Positions 17,430 through 25,923 of a stretch of DNA of 64,000 bases are shown here, piece after piece; the stretch's first letter is position 1; each line of letters opens with the position of its first letter. The position numbers and the translations under genes are program-made. The notes beneath the pieces are model-generated. The model was not told where the DNA came from. It was given only the letters and a program-made list of their open reading frames with translations, and ran no database searches. This stretch comes from Paraburkholderia fungorum. Lineage in GTDB: Bacteria > Pseudomonadota > Gammaproteobacteria > Burkholderiales > Burkholderiaceae. The DNA lies in contig NZ_FNKP01000002.1 in the NCBI RefSeq assembly GCF_900099835.1, positions 1,612,001-1,676,000 of the forward strand, in the 5' to 3' direction.

Positions 17430-17984
17430 TCATTCGGTGAATGGCAAACTCTGCTGCCCGATGGCCCGCATGTCGAACACGTTCAACGTCATCGCCACCA
17501 GCGCGTAGTAGCCCAGCAGGCCGACCAGGTTGATCACCACCTGATGCCCGAAACGATCTACAGCCTTCGCATACGTCGCGTCCGACACGCGTTTCGTGTC
17601 ATACAGTTCGCTTGCGAAATCGTGGATCAATGCGTCGTCGGCATCTGCGAAAGTGGGACGGTGCCCCTGACGGATCGCCTCCGCGTCCTCTTTCGCGACA
17701 CCGGCCTCGAGTGCGATCGGATAGTGAATGTGCCATTCCGCCTGCGCCTGCCAGCGCGCCGCCGTCACCAGAATCGCCAGTTCCGACAGACGCAGCGGCA
17801 AGCCGGTCCGATAGCGGCAAAACGCGCCGAGACGCTGTGCCTGCTGCGCCAGCTCCGGGCTATGAATCCAGCCGAGAAACGGCCCATTCAGATTGCCGCG
17901 CGGACCGGACAGAATTTCGTCCAGCACGGCCTGCTGTTCGGGCGTGGCGTTGGAGATGTCGAAGTGAGGCAAACGCGGGGTCAT
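17430..17984 (-). CDS. Carboxymuconolactone decarboxylase (CMD) family protein
   Basis: A 184-residue all-helical AhpD/CMD-like protein. The start at 17984 (MTPRLPHFDIS) is preferred to longer frames because a GAGCAGGAG site precedes it and the upstream part is the non-coding gap after the aminotransferase gene. The segment LAILVTAARWQAQAEWHIHYPIA matches the CMD core, with an E-x-x-x-H in place of the redox Cys pair, so it is not an AhpD-type disulfide reductase. It is last in the leftward C45/aminotransferase unit; its role there is unknown. Confidence 0.78.
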   Translation of the reverse strand: MTPRLPHFDISNATPEQQAVLDEILSGPRGNLNGPFLGWIHSPELAQQAQRLGAFCRYRTGLPLRLSELAILVTAARWQAQAEWHIHYPIALEAGVAKEDAEAIRQGHRPTFADADDALIHDFASELYDTKRVSDATYAKAVDRFGHQVVINLVGLLGYYALVAMTLNVFDMRAIGQQSLPFTE

Positions 17985-18033
17985 GATCGTGCTCCTGCTC
18001 GCGATAAACGATGTGTTCAGATTAACCGGCTGC

Positions 18034-19362
18034 TCAAAGGCCAGCCAGCGCACCGTCGATTGCATCGGCAAGCCGGCTGACAATCTCGTCGATATCGCGC
18101 GCGGTGCAGATGAACGGCGGCGCCAGCAGTACGTGATCGCCGACCTTGCCATCGACGGTGCCGCCCATCGGATACACCATCAGGCCGCGCGCGAACGCTT
18201 CACGGCGAATCGCCGCATGCAGTTTCAGACCCGCGTCGAACGGGGTTTTGCTCGCACGGTCCCTGACCAGTTCGACGCCGACGAACAGCCCGCGCCCACG
18301 CACATCGCCGATATGCGGATGCTGCGCGTAATGCTCGCGCAGTCGTCCGCGCAACTGCTCGCCGCGTGCCTGCACGTTTGCCAGCAGTTTCTCTTCATCG
18401 ATCACGCGCTGCACTTCAAGCGCCGCCGCGCAGGCGGTAGCGTGGCCGATATACGTATGTCCGTGCTGAAAAAATCCGGATCCGCCGACGATCGCCCGAT
18501 AGATCCGGTCGCTCACCAGCGTCGCGCCGATCGGCTGATAACCCGCGCCGAGCCCCTTCGCGATGGTCAGGATATCGGGCGCCACGCCGTCTTCTTCGCA
18601 CGCGAACAGATAGCCGGTGCGGCCCATGCCCGACATGATTTCATCGAGAATCAGCAGCACACCGTAGCGGTCGCACACCGCGCGAATCTTGCGGAAATAC
18701 TCGCGCACCGGCGGCACCGCGCCGGCCGTCGCACCGACCACCGTTTCCGCGACGAACGCCGCGACCGTGTCCGCGCCGAGTTCGAGAATCTTCTGCTCGA
18801 GTTCATCGGCGAGACGCTGTGCGAACGTCTCTTCGGTTTCGTCGGCGCGTTGCTCGCGATACGCGTAACACGGGCTCACGTGATGCGCTTCGATCAGGAT
18901 CGGCAGAAACGGCTCGCGACGCCATGCGTTGCCGCCGATCGCCAGCGCTCCCAGCGTATTGCCGTGATAGCTCTGCCGACGCGCGATAAAGTGCCGGCGC
19001 TGCGTTTGCCCCGTCTCGACGAAATACTGGCGCGCGAGCTTCAGCGCGGCCTCGATCGCTTCCGATCCGCCCGACACGAAGTACACATGCTCCAGCCCTT
19101 GCGGCGCGCGCGAAACCAGATAGTCGGCGAGTTCCTCGGCGGGTTCGGTCGTGAAAAACGAAGTGTGCGCGTACGGCAGCTGTTGCGCCTGCCGTTTGAT
19201 CGCGTCGATCACGCGCTGGTTGCTGTGGCCGAGACACGAAACGGCCGCGCCGCCGGATGCGTCGATGTAACGCTTGCCGGTCGAGTCGACGATTTCGATG
19301 CCGTCGCCTGCAACGGCCACAGGCAACGTCTGCTTCGGCGAACGATGAAAAACAGTGGACAT
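18034..19362 (-). CDS. Class-III PLP-dependent aminotransferase
   Basis: A 442-residue fold-type I aminotransferase. PLP-binding features visible: VSGGSEAIEAALKLARQ, SYHGNTLGALA, LILDEIMSGMGRTG (Asp binding the pyridine N) and TIAKGLGAGYQPIGA (Schiff-base Lys). The family includes omega-amino acid:pyruvate transaminases. It begins 13 bases after the C45 hydrolase gene, so the two are probably one operon; together they suggest release and transamination of an amine or amino acid from an amide conjugate. Substrate not deducible. Confidence 0.88.
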   Translation of the reverse strand: MSTVFHRSPKQTLPVAVAGDGIEIVDSTGKRYIDASGGAAVSCLGHSNQRVIDAIKRQAQQLPYAHTSFFTTEPAEELADYLVSRAPQGLEHVYFVSGGSEAIEAALKLARQYFVETGQTQRRHFIARRQSYHGNTLGALAIGGNAWRREPFLPILIEAHHVSPCYAYREQRADETEETFAQRLADELEQKILELGADTVAAFVAETVVGATAGAVPPVREYFRKIRAVCDRYGVLLILDEIMSGMGRTGYLFACEEDGVAPDILTIAKGLGAGYQPIGATLVSDRIYRAIVGGSGFFQHGHTYIGHATACAAALEVQRVIDEEKLLANVQARGEQLRGRLREHYAQHPHIGDVRGRGLFVGVELVRDRASKTPFDAGLKLHAAIRREAFARGLMVYPMGGTVDGKVGDHVLLAPPFICTARDIDEIVSRLADAIDGALAGL

Positions 19363-19375
19363 GATGGGCTATTCC

Positions 19376-20443
19376 TTATTGTTTCGGGTCGCGCTCAGGC
19401 CGGGCAATGAAGGTGTCGAACGCACATTGCTGCTGGCGGAATATTTTCATCGACACCCCTGCTTCGCCAATCTCGAAGAGCGCGGTGGCGAGCGTGTTTT
19501 CGTCGTCGGGATCGAGCGGATCGTCGCGGTAGATTGGCAAGCCCGTTGGCGCGCGATCGTGCAGCACGTCGAGCAATGCCGCAGGTTGCAACGGCGTGGC
19601 GAGCGCGAGCGCTGGCAGCAATGCCTCCACTCGCAATTGCCGGTCACGCGACGAATCCGTGACGATTTGCGCTTCCGCTTCGCAGCCGGGATGAATCATG
19701 TGATTCGCGTGACCGGAGAGCCGCGAGACGCGCTGCACCGAACACCGCTGCGTGGTCGCTTCGACGCTGAACAAACGCGCGTCGCCCGCACGACCTAGCG
19801 TGTGATGAAAACCACTCGCTGACGGCACTGTACGCAGGATTTGCAATGCTTCGTCGAGCGAGGCTGCGTCGAGCACGGCGCGCGCGAGGATCATCCTGGG
19901 CACGCCGACACGTGGCGTGCGGATACGCAGATTGTTGATCGCCTGCGCGATACCGGCGCGATTGGCGGCAAAGGTGTGACCCGGCAACGAACCGGGATAG
20001 TAGAAACTGACGAACCCGGGTTTACCGACAGGCTGCACGTCGACCATCGCACAGCGCTCGCGCAGAAACGGATCGCCGTCTTCGTTGTGCGCGATGAAAA
20101 GTGCGGTAGCGTTGGTTTCAGCCGCCGCCAGTGTCGTGCAGCCGTCCGGCGCGTTGTGGATCAACTCGCCACGGCAATTCCACAAAAACACATCTTCCGC
20201 CGACCACTCCAGACCTGCCGCCATGCCGTCGAGTTCGGCCAGTAAGGCTGGAAAATGCGCATGTGCCGCCTCGCGCATTTTCTGCACGAAAGGATTGCCG
20301 CGCCAACACCGCACCGCGCGCCACGCGCTGCTTTGCTCCATGTAATCGGCGAATACCGGCCGCGCGATTTCACCGAGCCGGTAGCCGATTTCATACGGCT
20401 CGCCGCTCACCTGAAAAAGATTCAAATCCTGCTTCGACGTCAC
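19376..20443 (-). CDS. C45 family (penicillin acyltransferase-type) Ntn hydrolase
   Basis: A peptidase C45 / acyl-CoA:6-aminopenicillanate acyltransferase-like protein. The nucleophile is probably Cys in DGCTTLAAAE, released by autocleavage; IAHNEDGDPF, the SLPGHTFAANRAGIAQAINN region and HANHM fit the family. The frame stays open to 20545, but a likely operator lies inside that extension at 20489-20502. I therefore place the start at the GTG at 20443 (VTSKQDLNLFQVSGEPYEIG), giving 355 residues; the start is uncertain. First gene of the operon with the aminotransferase and CMD genes; cleaves an amide bond, substrate unknown. Confidence 0.75.
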   Translation of the reverse strand: MTSKQDLNLFQVSGEPYEIGYRLGEIARPVFADYMEQSSAWRAVRCWRGNPFVQKMREAAHAHFPALLAELDGMAAGLEWSAEDVFLWNCRGELIHNAPDGCTTLAAAETNATALFIAHNEDGDPFLRERCAMVDVQPVGKPGFVSFYYPGSLPGHTFAANRAGIAQAINNLRIRTPRVGVPRMILARAVLDAASLDEALQILRTVPSASGFHHTLGRAGDARLFSVEATTQRCSVQRVSRLSGHANHMIHPGCEAEAQIVTDSSRDRQLRVEALLPALALATPLQPAALLDVLHDRAPTGLPIYRDDPLDPDDENTLATALFEIGEAGVSMKIFRQQQCAFDTFIARPERDPKQ

Positions 20444-20488
20444 GACTCGCACCCAATCAACAATCGGTACATATTTATACGTCAAAAC

Positions 20489-20502
20489 AACATTTGTTGT
20501 CA
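20489..20502 (-). promoter_or_regulatory. Putative RpiR operator, copy 1
   Basis: Read on the minus strand this is TGACAACAAATGTT, identical over 14 bases to a site just before the rpiR-type gene (21463-21476). It lies about 46 bases upstream of the chosen start of the C45 gene. It contains the dyad ACAAC-N4-GTTGT. Confidence 0.6.
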
Positions 20503-20520
20503 AATCACGTGACGCGACTC

Positions 20521-20558
20521 CAGACGATGACACCGCTGATTTCAAGCGGTATCGTCTG
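20521..20558 (-). terminator. Hairpin between the rpiR-type gene and the C45 gene
   Basis: A 14-bp stem (right arm 20545-20558, left arm 20521-20537 with a three-base bulge) lies 20 bases after the regulator's stop codon. It has no T-tract; it may terminate or attenuate transcription between the two units. Confidence 0.35.
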
Positions 20559-20577
20559 AAGGTCTAGACGGAAAAAC

Positions 20578-21432
20578 TCAAGGCACGTACGCGCCCTTCG
20601 CGTGCAACGACTGTTCGGCAATGGCAAGCTGTTCGACCGCGCCCGCGCCTTCGAGCGCAAGCAGATGCGCGACCAGCGATTCGGCGATCGCGGTTGCCGC
20701 CACCAGCGACGGAAAAAACGAAGGACTCTCGTGCGAGAAGATCAACACTTTGTCGGCGTTCAGCGCGATCGGGGAGACCGCGCTATCCGTGATCGCGATC
20801 AGCTTGCTGCCCTTTTCAAGCGCGGCCTCGGCGACCCGCGCCGCTTCGACTGAATATGGCGCGAAGCTGACAACAATTGTTGCGCTGTCTCGTTCGACAG
20901 TGCGCAGTTGCATTTCGAGCGTACCAGCCTCGCCGTTGAGCAGCGACACCGATGGCCGGAACAGCCGGTAGCCGTACACGAGGCCGAAAGCCACCGCATA
21001 ACACGACCGGAACCCGGCCACGTGCACGTGCGACGCGCGCCGCAACAGACGCGCGGCTTCGACGATCACGCGACCATTGTGCGCGGCCGTGACATCGAGA
21101 TTATGTTGCTGCGCAACGAGCAGATCGTTCGCCAATGCGTCTTTCGATTTGACCAGCGAACGCGCGCGGCTCGTAAGCGGTTCGGGCCGCGTACGCACGC
21201 GCGCGACGAACAGGTTGCGCAACTCGTTCCAGCCGGGAAAACCCAGTTGCTGGGACAGACGCACCAGCGAAGCCGGTTGCACCTGGGCGCGCTCGGCGAC
21301 CTTGCGCATGGACGAGACCGCGACCTCGTCGGGATGATCGAGCAGGAAACCCGCTCCCATCTGGAACTGCGGACTCAGTTCGGCAAAACGTGCCCGGATC
21401 AGGGCGGCGAGCTGGTCAAAACTGTCTGGCAT
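20578..21432 (-). CDS. MurR/RpiR family transcriptional regulator
   Basis: A 284-residue regulator: N-terminal HTH_6 domain (residues 1-75; MRKVAERAQVQPASLVRLSQQLGFPGWNE) and a C-terminal SIS sugar-isomerase domain (about residues 110-265; HVAGFRSCYAVAFGLVYG). The start at 21432 (MPDSFDQLAALI) is preferred; a TTG 39 bases upstream is in frame but lies in the operator. Identical 14-bp sites precede this gene and the downstream C45 operon, so it probably controls itself and that operon. The inducer is unknown; RpiR SIS domains often bind phosphosugars, though many regulate amino-compound catabolism. Confidence 0.85.
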   Translation of the reverse strand: MPDSFDQLAALIRARFAELSPQFQMGAGFLLDHPDEVAVSSMRKVAERAQVQPASLVRLSQQLGFPGWNELRNLFVARVRTRPEPLTSRARSLVKSKDALANDLLVAQQHNLDVTAAHNGRVIVEAARLLRRASHVHVAGFRSCYAVAFGLVYGYRLFRPSVSLLNGEAGTLEMQLRTVERDSATIVVSFAPYSVEAARVAEAALEKGSKLIAITDSAVSPIALNADKVLIFSHESPSFFPSLVAATAIAESLVAHLLALEGAGAVEQLAIAEQSLHAKGAYVP

Positions 21433-21462
21433 GCGATGGTCCGGACGAGCCGTCGATATGGA

Positions 21463-21476
21463 TGACAACAAATGTT
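21463..21476 (+). promoter_or_regulatory. Putative RpiR operator, copy 2
   Basis: TGACAACAAATGTT lies 31 bases upstream of the regulator's start codon and is the exact counterpart of the minus-strand site at 20489-20502. Confidence 0.6.
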
Positions 21477-22176
21477 ACCACCGGGTCTGGTGGGGTCAAC
21501 AGGTGGGAAAAACGCTGGTGGTGAGAGGTAAACGAAAGCTGGTTTGCGACAAACAAAGTTGATCTTGCCTTTTGATGCAATTAAAACTGGTCTGGCAACT
21601 CGCCTGCAGATCACAGCTCCTTGTGCGATAAGGTATTCGAGCCAACTCTATTCTGCGTTGCGGATGCGTTTTCTAGCGTTGAAAAACCTACGAGCGTCTT
21701 TTGGAGGGCGGCCATTGCCGACGGCTGCCTTCCGAGAAAGGTACGGCGTAGAGAGTGCTTTGCCAACATTCGTCGCTCAAGTGCGGTCGATATCGGCTTT
21801 CCGCAATGGCGAATGGGTCTGTGGGCAAGTTCGCGCCCCTCGACTGGAACGTACAACGGTCATTGGACCGTCCAGTTCTGTTTGAAACCAGTCCGTTGCT
21901 CAACCAGTACATATAGGCCGAAGCGGACACTGGGAACGGCAGGCGGCTACGTCGGCAGTGTGGCTGAAGGCAGTCGGTGGCATGGTCCGGTCAGGCAGCC
22001 AAATTGCCGCTATTCCAATGAATGAACTCACCCTTCCGACCCAACCGAGCCACTCGGCAATGAAACTTTCTACTGTCTCTTCCTAACGCATAACGGTCAG
22101 ATCAAGATCTTCGCAAACGGCAGCGACGCTCGTTAGCATTGTCAACAAGCGGTCGGTAGAGTGCAGCTAGAGTCAT
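21477..22176. other. Gene-free stretch
   Basis: About 700 bases between two leftward regulators with several short frames on both strands, none with a recognisable domain, convincing ribosome binding site or consistent codon use. It may hold gene or insertion-sequence debris that I cannot identify. Confidence 0.4.
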
Positions 22177-22803
22177 CTACCGACTAGTCTGTTTGGTTTT
22201 CGACGTATCCCACAGCAACATGACCTGAGTGATTGAAGCATCCATGACGGTGTTGCGAATACCGTCGCGGGCCAAGGTGGAAAGTCCTAGCAGGAACGAG
22301 TCGAAAACGGCCACCAACGCTCGAGCATCAATATCGGCGCGCAACTCGCCACTGTCGACACCCCGTTGCACACACAAGGTGAAGCCCGCTCGTGTCCGCG
22401 CCCGTGAGCGTTTCAACGGCGCGGTCACGTCTGCGTTTTCTTCGGTTGGAGCGCTCATGACGGCGAGCCCGACCATACAGCCCTTCGGATGTCCTGGCTC
22501 GCACTGCATCTTCGCAGACCTGCGCAATGCCGTTTCGATGGCATCACGAGGCGCCAGATTGGTGTCCCATAGGCATTCCGTGACCCGCGCATAGGTAGAC
22601 AGGTAAAGCGTCGTACATTCCTGAAACAGCGCCTCCTTGGAGCGGAACGCCGCGTAAAAGCTCGGTGCGGAGATCCCATTGCTGATTCCAGCCTTCAACT
22701 GACTCAACGACGTCGATTCGTAGCCGTTCTGCCAAAAAATGTGCAGCGCCTGCTCGACCGCCTTGTCTCGGTCGAACGTTCGTGGGCGTCCCATCGTCGA
22801 CAT
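22177..22803 (-). CDS. TetR/AcrR family repressor of the divergent MFS gene
   Basis: A 208-residue regulator. The HTH is at about residues 12-60 (KAVEQALHIFWQNGYESTSLSQLK..., SFYAAFRSK). The C-terminal domain has a TetR_C pattern with CEPGHPKGCMVGLAV, as in DhaR-like members. The start at 22803 is supported by CTGGAG 7 bases upstream; an in-frame ATG 15 bases earlier is possible. It faces an MFS efflux gene across a region with several palindromes built on GTACCG/CGGTAC-like half sites, so it likely represses both. Confidence 0.86.
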   Translation of the reverse strand: MSTMGRPRTFDRDKAVEQALHIFWQNGYESTSLSQLKAGISNGISAPSFYAAFRSKEALFQECTTLYLSTYARVTECLWDTNLAPRDAIETALRRSAKMQCEPGHPKGCMVGLAVMSAPTEENADVTAPLKRSRARTRAGFTLCVQRGVDSGELRADIDARALVAVFDSFLLGLSTLARDGIRNTVMDASITQVMLLWDTSKTKQTSR

Positions 22804-22881
22804 GTCGAACTCCAGCAAATCTCGAAGATTTATATACTAAACGATACATAAGTTGTTGACAACTTTGCTTTCGGACAAGTA

Positions 22882-22918
22882 ATGTACCGATCGATACATA
22901 TTATGACGATCGTCATAA
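22882..22918. promoter_or_regulatory. Two adjacent palindromes in the tetR/MFS promoter region
   Basis: 22882-22899 is a near-perfect palindrome (ATGTACCGATCGATACAT, one mismatched pair). 22901-22918 is a perfect 18-bp palindrome (TTATGACGATCGTCATAA). Their placement between divergent tetR and MFS genes suggests repressor sites. A related half-site, ACGATACATA, lies at 22841-22850. Confidence 0.6.
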
Positions 22919-22990
22919 GCTCGTTGCAGCGAGCAACGGCGGTCTCCTGCTTCTCGGTTTTAGCTTGTCTGCAAAGAAAACTTTTCGTCC

Positions 22991-23016
22991 ATATATGTAC
23001 CGAACGGTATATATAT
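22991..23016. promoter_or_regulatory. Third palindromic operator, MFS side
   Basis: The core ATGTACCGAACGGTATAT is a dyad around ACCG-AA-CGGT with AT-rich flanks. It lies about 55-80 bases before the MFS start and resembles the palindrome at 22882-22899. Confidence 0.55.
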
Positions 23017-23070
23017 GGACGGTATTGAGGGCTGAACTCACGAAGCTCTTTCATCATTGAGAAAAACATT

Positions 23071-24321
23071 GTGACGACTCTGATTTCAAAGACTGCCACG
23101 ACTTCGAAAGACCGTTTGCCCATCACTGCGCTCCTCGCGCTGGCAATGACCGGCTTCATCTGCATCATCACCGAAACCTTGCCGGCAGGACTGCTGCCGC
23201 AAATAGCGGCCGGCCTCGGCATTTCAACCTCGCTGGCTGGCCAGACTGTCACGGCGTATGCCGTGGGTTCCCTGCTTGCAGCCATCCCCCTGACCATCGT
23301 CACGCAAGGCTGGCGACGACGCAACGTGCTACTACTGACTATCCTGGGTTTCCTTGTATTTAACTCGATCACGGCAGTATCGTCGAACTATTGGCTAACG
23401 CTTGCGGCGAGGTTTTTCGCTGGCGTGGCAGCGGGACTGGCGTGGAGTCTGCTGGCCGGTTACGCCCGCCGAATGGTACCGGTGTCCCAGCAAGGCAAGG
23501 CGTTGGCCGTGGCGATGATCGGCACGCCGATCGCGTTGTCGCTAGGCGTTCCGCTTGGAACATGGTTAGGCACTGCCATTAGCTGGCGCAGTGCATTCGC
23601 CGTCATATCGGCGTTGACGTTGGTGTTGATCGTATGGGTACTTGCGAGGGTACCGGATTATCCAGGGCAGGCTGGTCATGAGCGGCAGTCGCTGCGCAGC
23701 GTGTTCACGACACCGGGTGTGCGGCCCGTGCTCGGCGTCGTAGTCACCTGGATGCTGGCGCACAACATCCTTTACACCTACATCGCACCGTTCGTCGCGC
23801 AGGCTGGACTTGCCACGCATGTGGACGTGGTGCTACTGATCTTCGGTCTGGCTGCACTATTGGCCATCGGCGGCGCTGGCCGCCTTGTCGATCACCATCT
23901 CCGCGTCGCCGTGTTAGCCAGTCTGGCGGTCTTCGCCGTCGTGTCGCTGATGTTCGTCTGGTTGGCACGCGTACCTGGCGCCGTGTACGCCGACGTGATC
24001 GTGTGGGGCCTGACATTCGGCGGTGCGGCAACGCTTCTGCAAACCGCGCTGGCTGATGCCGCAGGTGATGGCGCCGATGTGGCATTGTCCATGAACGTGG
24101 TGGCCTGGAACGGTGCTATTGCTGGTGGCGGCCTGGTGGGCGGCATGCTGCTGGATGCGTGGGGTGCACAATCTTTTCCGCCGACTGTAGTGCTTCTGCT
24201 TGCAAGCGGACTTGCAACCGCCTGGCTGTCGCGAGCGCACGGCTTTAAGGCTGGATCGCGCCACGCACACCTGAAAACACCAGCGCCGTCAAATAAACCA
24301 CATCGACGAGTCAATCAATGA
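23071..24321 (+). CDS. MFS transporter, DHA1-type (sugar-efflux/drug-efflux-like)
   Basis: A 416-residue inner-membrane protein with 12 predicted helices. Helix 1 contains MTGFICIITETLPAGLLPQI, characteristic of AraJ/PbuE/NepI-type DHA1 exporters (the E-x-L-P-A-G-L-L-P motif); helix 4-5 loop ARRMVPVSQQGKALAVAM follows. The start is the GTG at 23071 in cattGTGACG; no strong ribosome binding site. Transcribed away from a tetR gene, which likely represses it. The export substrate is unknown. Confidence 0.85.
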   Translation: MTTLISKTATTSKDRLPITALLALAMTGFICIITETLPAGLLPQIAAGLGISTSLAGQTVTAYAVGSLLAAIPLTIVTQGWRRRNVLLLTILGFLVFNSITAVSSNYWLTLAARFFAGVAAGLAWSLLAGYARRMVPVSQQGKALAVAMIGTPIALSLGVPLGTWLGTAISWRSAFAVISALTLVLIVWVLARVPDYPGQAGHERQSLRSVFTTPGVRPVLGVVVTWMLAHNILYTYIAPFVAQAGLATHVDVVLLIFGLAALLAIGGAGRLVDHHLRVAVLASLAVFAVVSLMFVWLARVPGAVYADVIVWGLTFGGAATLLQTALADAAGDGADVALSMNVVAWNGAIAGGGLVGGMLLDAWGAQSFPPTVVLLLASGLATAWLSRAHGFKAGSRHAHLKTPAPSNKPHRRVNQ

Positions 24322-25047
24322 AATCTTCGTCGCTCTGCAAATCCCTCATTTCACTTCGTGGCTGAGAAAGCTGAAGCGCCGCGGCCGTGATCACTGATTG
24401 TGGGATGAACGTGCAGTTACCTGAACGAGTCCGCAACCAATTTTCTGAATTCAACCAGAAGCGTTGACCAACGTTGGCGTTCGTCACTCTTTCCGACCGA
24501 CATTGGTCAAGGCGTAAGGATCGAGCATTTGCATCGCGGTGCATCGGTAGCAAAAAACGGATCGACCGATGTCGTCGTGTAGTGGCGAACGACCGTTGCC
24601 AAGCGGAAGCCTACGTCTGGATGTCGAATCTTCAGGTTCAGCGAATGTCGCAAAGTGGCCGACAGATATCGGATTTTTGACCGCTGGCAAGCTGGCAAGC
24701 TGGCAGGCTGCAGCAACGTTGCGGGAGCCTGCGATGAAGCCGGACACAACTCTGGCGAGTCTGAACATGCGTGAACTGGACATGCTGAAGGTCATTCAGG
24801 CTTCAACGAAGGTCGCTAATTCATCTGCATACCGATCGCCCATGGTGTTTGGCTCGGAGGATGATGCTTCTCGCTCCCTGAACCAGGCGGAACCGGAAAT
24901 AGATGTCGCGACGTAGCTTCTATGCCGCGGGATCGCTCCGCCGGATCCGTTCTGAACCGGGACGAGACCCACCCACGCAGCAAATGCGCGACGTGACCAA
25001 GAGGAGCTCAGCGTTACCCGCGAAATTCAGAGCTACTGTGCCTTCTT
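24322..25047. other. Intergenic region with insertion-sequence debris
   Basis: No intact gene. An IS110-type transposase scrap lies at 24902-25002 on the minus strand (separate entry). At about 24769-24804 the + strand reads MRELDMLKVIQ, which resembles the first residues of ISNCY-family transposases, but only over a dozen residues. A GCAAGCTG tandem lies near 24690. Confidence 0.5.
24902..25002 (-). pseudogene. IS110/IS1111-family transposase fragment
   Basis: The minus strand reads RRAFAAWVGLVPVQNGSGG followed by AIPRHRSYVATS. This matches the C-terminal serine-containing motif of IS110/IS1111 transposases (FAAWLGLVPxQxSSGGK...). Nothing of the rest of the transposase is visible, so it is a relic. 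Confidence 0.7.
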
Positions 25048-25887
25048 CTAGCCTCTCCGGGACCAAACCACCGGAAACAAAGGACTTTCCATCTGTGCCC
25101 CTTCTCGCAGGGTTTCGACGAGGCCAGGAAACTCCGGCGATGTGCGCCATTTCCGCGGTGCATGACGGATATCGTCGCCAATGAAGCGGACCGAAAACGC
25201 GCGGCGCCGCGACGCCCCGCCGACGCCGCCCGACGCGTGCAGCGTCAGCATGTTGAAGCACACCATATCGCCGGGTTCGAGCGCCCAGCCGATGATCGGA
25301 AACGCGTCCCGATTTGCTTCGATATCCGGGAGGTCGGCGAGGCTTCCTTCCGGAAACCACTTCGCCTGATTGTCCATGAACGTGCGCGGCATCAACCAGG
25401 GCCCGAGATGCGAACCTGCGACAAATTCGAGCCGCGACGCGTGCGCGACCGGATCCACTGGAATCCACATGCTGACGTTGTCGCCGCCGCTGATGTTGTA
25501 GTACGGCTGGTCCTGATGCCAGGGTGTACGTTGCCGCGTGTTCGGTTCCTTCACCAGCAGATGATCGTGATATAGACGCACCGTTTCGCTGCCCGTCAAT
25601 GCGGCGGCGACCGCGGGCGCGGCCGAGTCGAAAATGAAGCGGCGGTATGCATCGATTTCCGACCAGTTGCAGAAATCTTCGAAGAACCAGCCGGGGTCGT
25701 CGGGACGGCTTGCCACTTTCGCACGCGGACTCGGCGAAGCGATATTGCGCTCAATGCCGGCGCGCAACAGCTCGATCTCGTCGGCATTGAATATCTGCCT
25801 GACACACACTGCGCCATCGCGACGAAAATCGTCGATCAGCTGCGGCGTGACCGCGCGCGCGATGCGCTCGTTCAAAGACTCAGCCAT
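25048..25887 (-). CDS. Phytanoyl-CoA dioxygenase (PhyH) family protein
   Basis: A 279-residue Fe(II)/2-oxoglutarate-dependent oxygenase. The metal triad is visible: H-x-D in PWHQDQPYYN (about residues 122-124) and the distal His in NMLTLHASGG; the 2-oxoglutarate Arg lies in SRRRAFSVRF. PhyH-family enzymes hydroxylate varied small molecules. It is last in a leftward unit after an amino-acid-type binding protein and an M20 amidohydrolase, suggesting oxidative modification of an imported amide or amino acid derivative. IS debris begins right after its stop. Confidence 0.87.
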   Translation of the reverse strand: MAESLNERIARAVTPQLIDDFRRDGAVCVRQIFNADEIELLRAGIERNIASPSPRAKVASRPDDPGWFFEDFCNWSEIDAYRRFIFDSAAPAVAAALTGSETVRLYHDHLLVKEPNTRQRTPWHQDQPYYNISGGDNVSMWIPVDPVAHASRLEFVAGSHLGPWLMPRTFMDNQAKWFPEGSLADLPDIEANRDAFPIIGWALEPGDMVCFNMLTLHASGGVGGASRRRAFSVRFIGDDIRHAPRKWRTSPEFPGLVETLREGAQMESPLFPVVWSRRG

Positions 25888-25923
25888 TGTTTTTCTCCTC
25901 CTGAAATAACGTGGCCCAGCGGT

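Noticed and set aside
17430..18152. The longer 240-codon version of the CMD-family protein
   Set aside because: The first 56 codons cover the gap and the end of the aminotransferase gene; a ribosome binding site supports the start at 17984.
17983..19410. A 475-codon + strand frame opposite the aminotransferase
   Set aside because: Antisense shadow; the aminotransferase has full PLP motifs.
21544..22025. Two overlapping + strand frames of 113 and 134 codons
   Set aside because: No domain, no ribosome binding site and equally long frames on the other strand; treated as non-coding.
24569..24916. An ISNCY-type transposase gene
   Set aside because: Only about a dozen residues (MRELDMLKVIQ) look like the family start; too little to call a feature.
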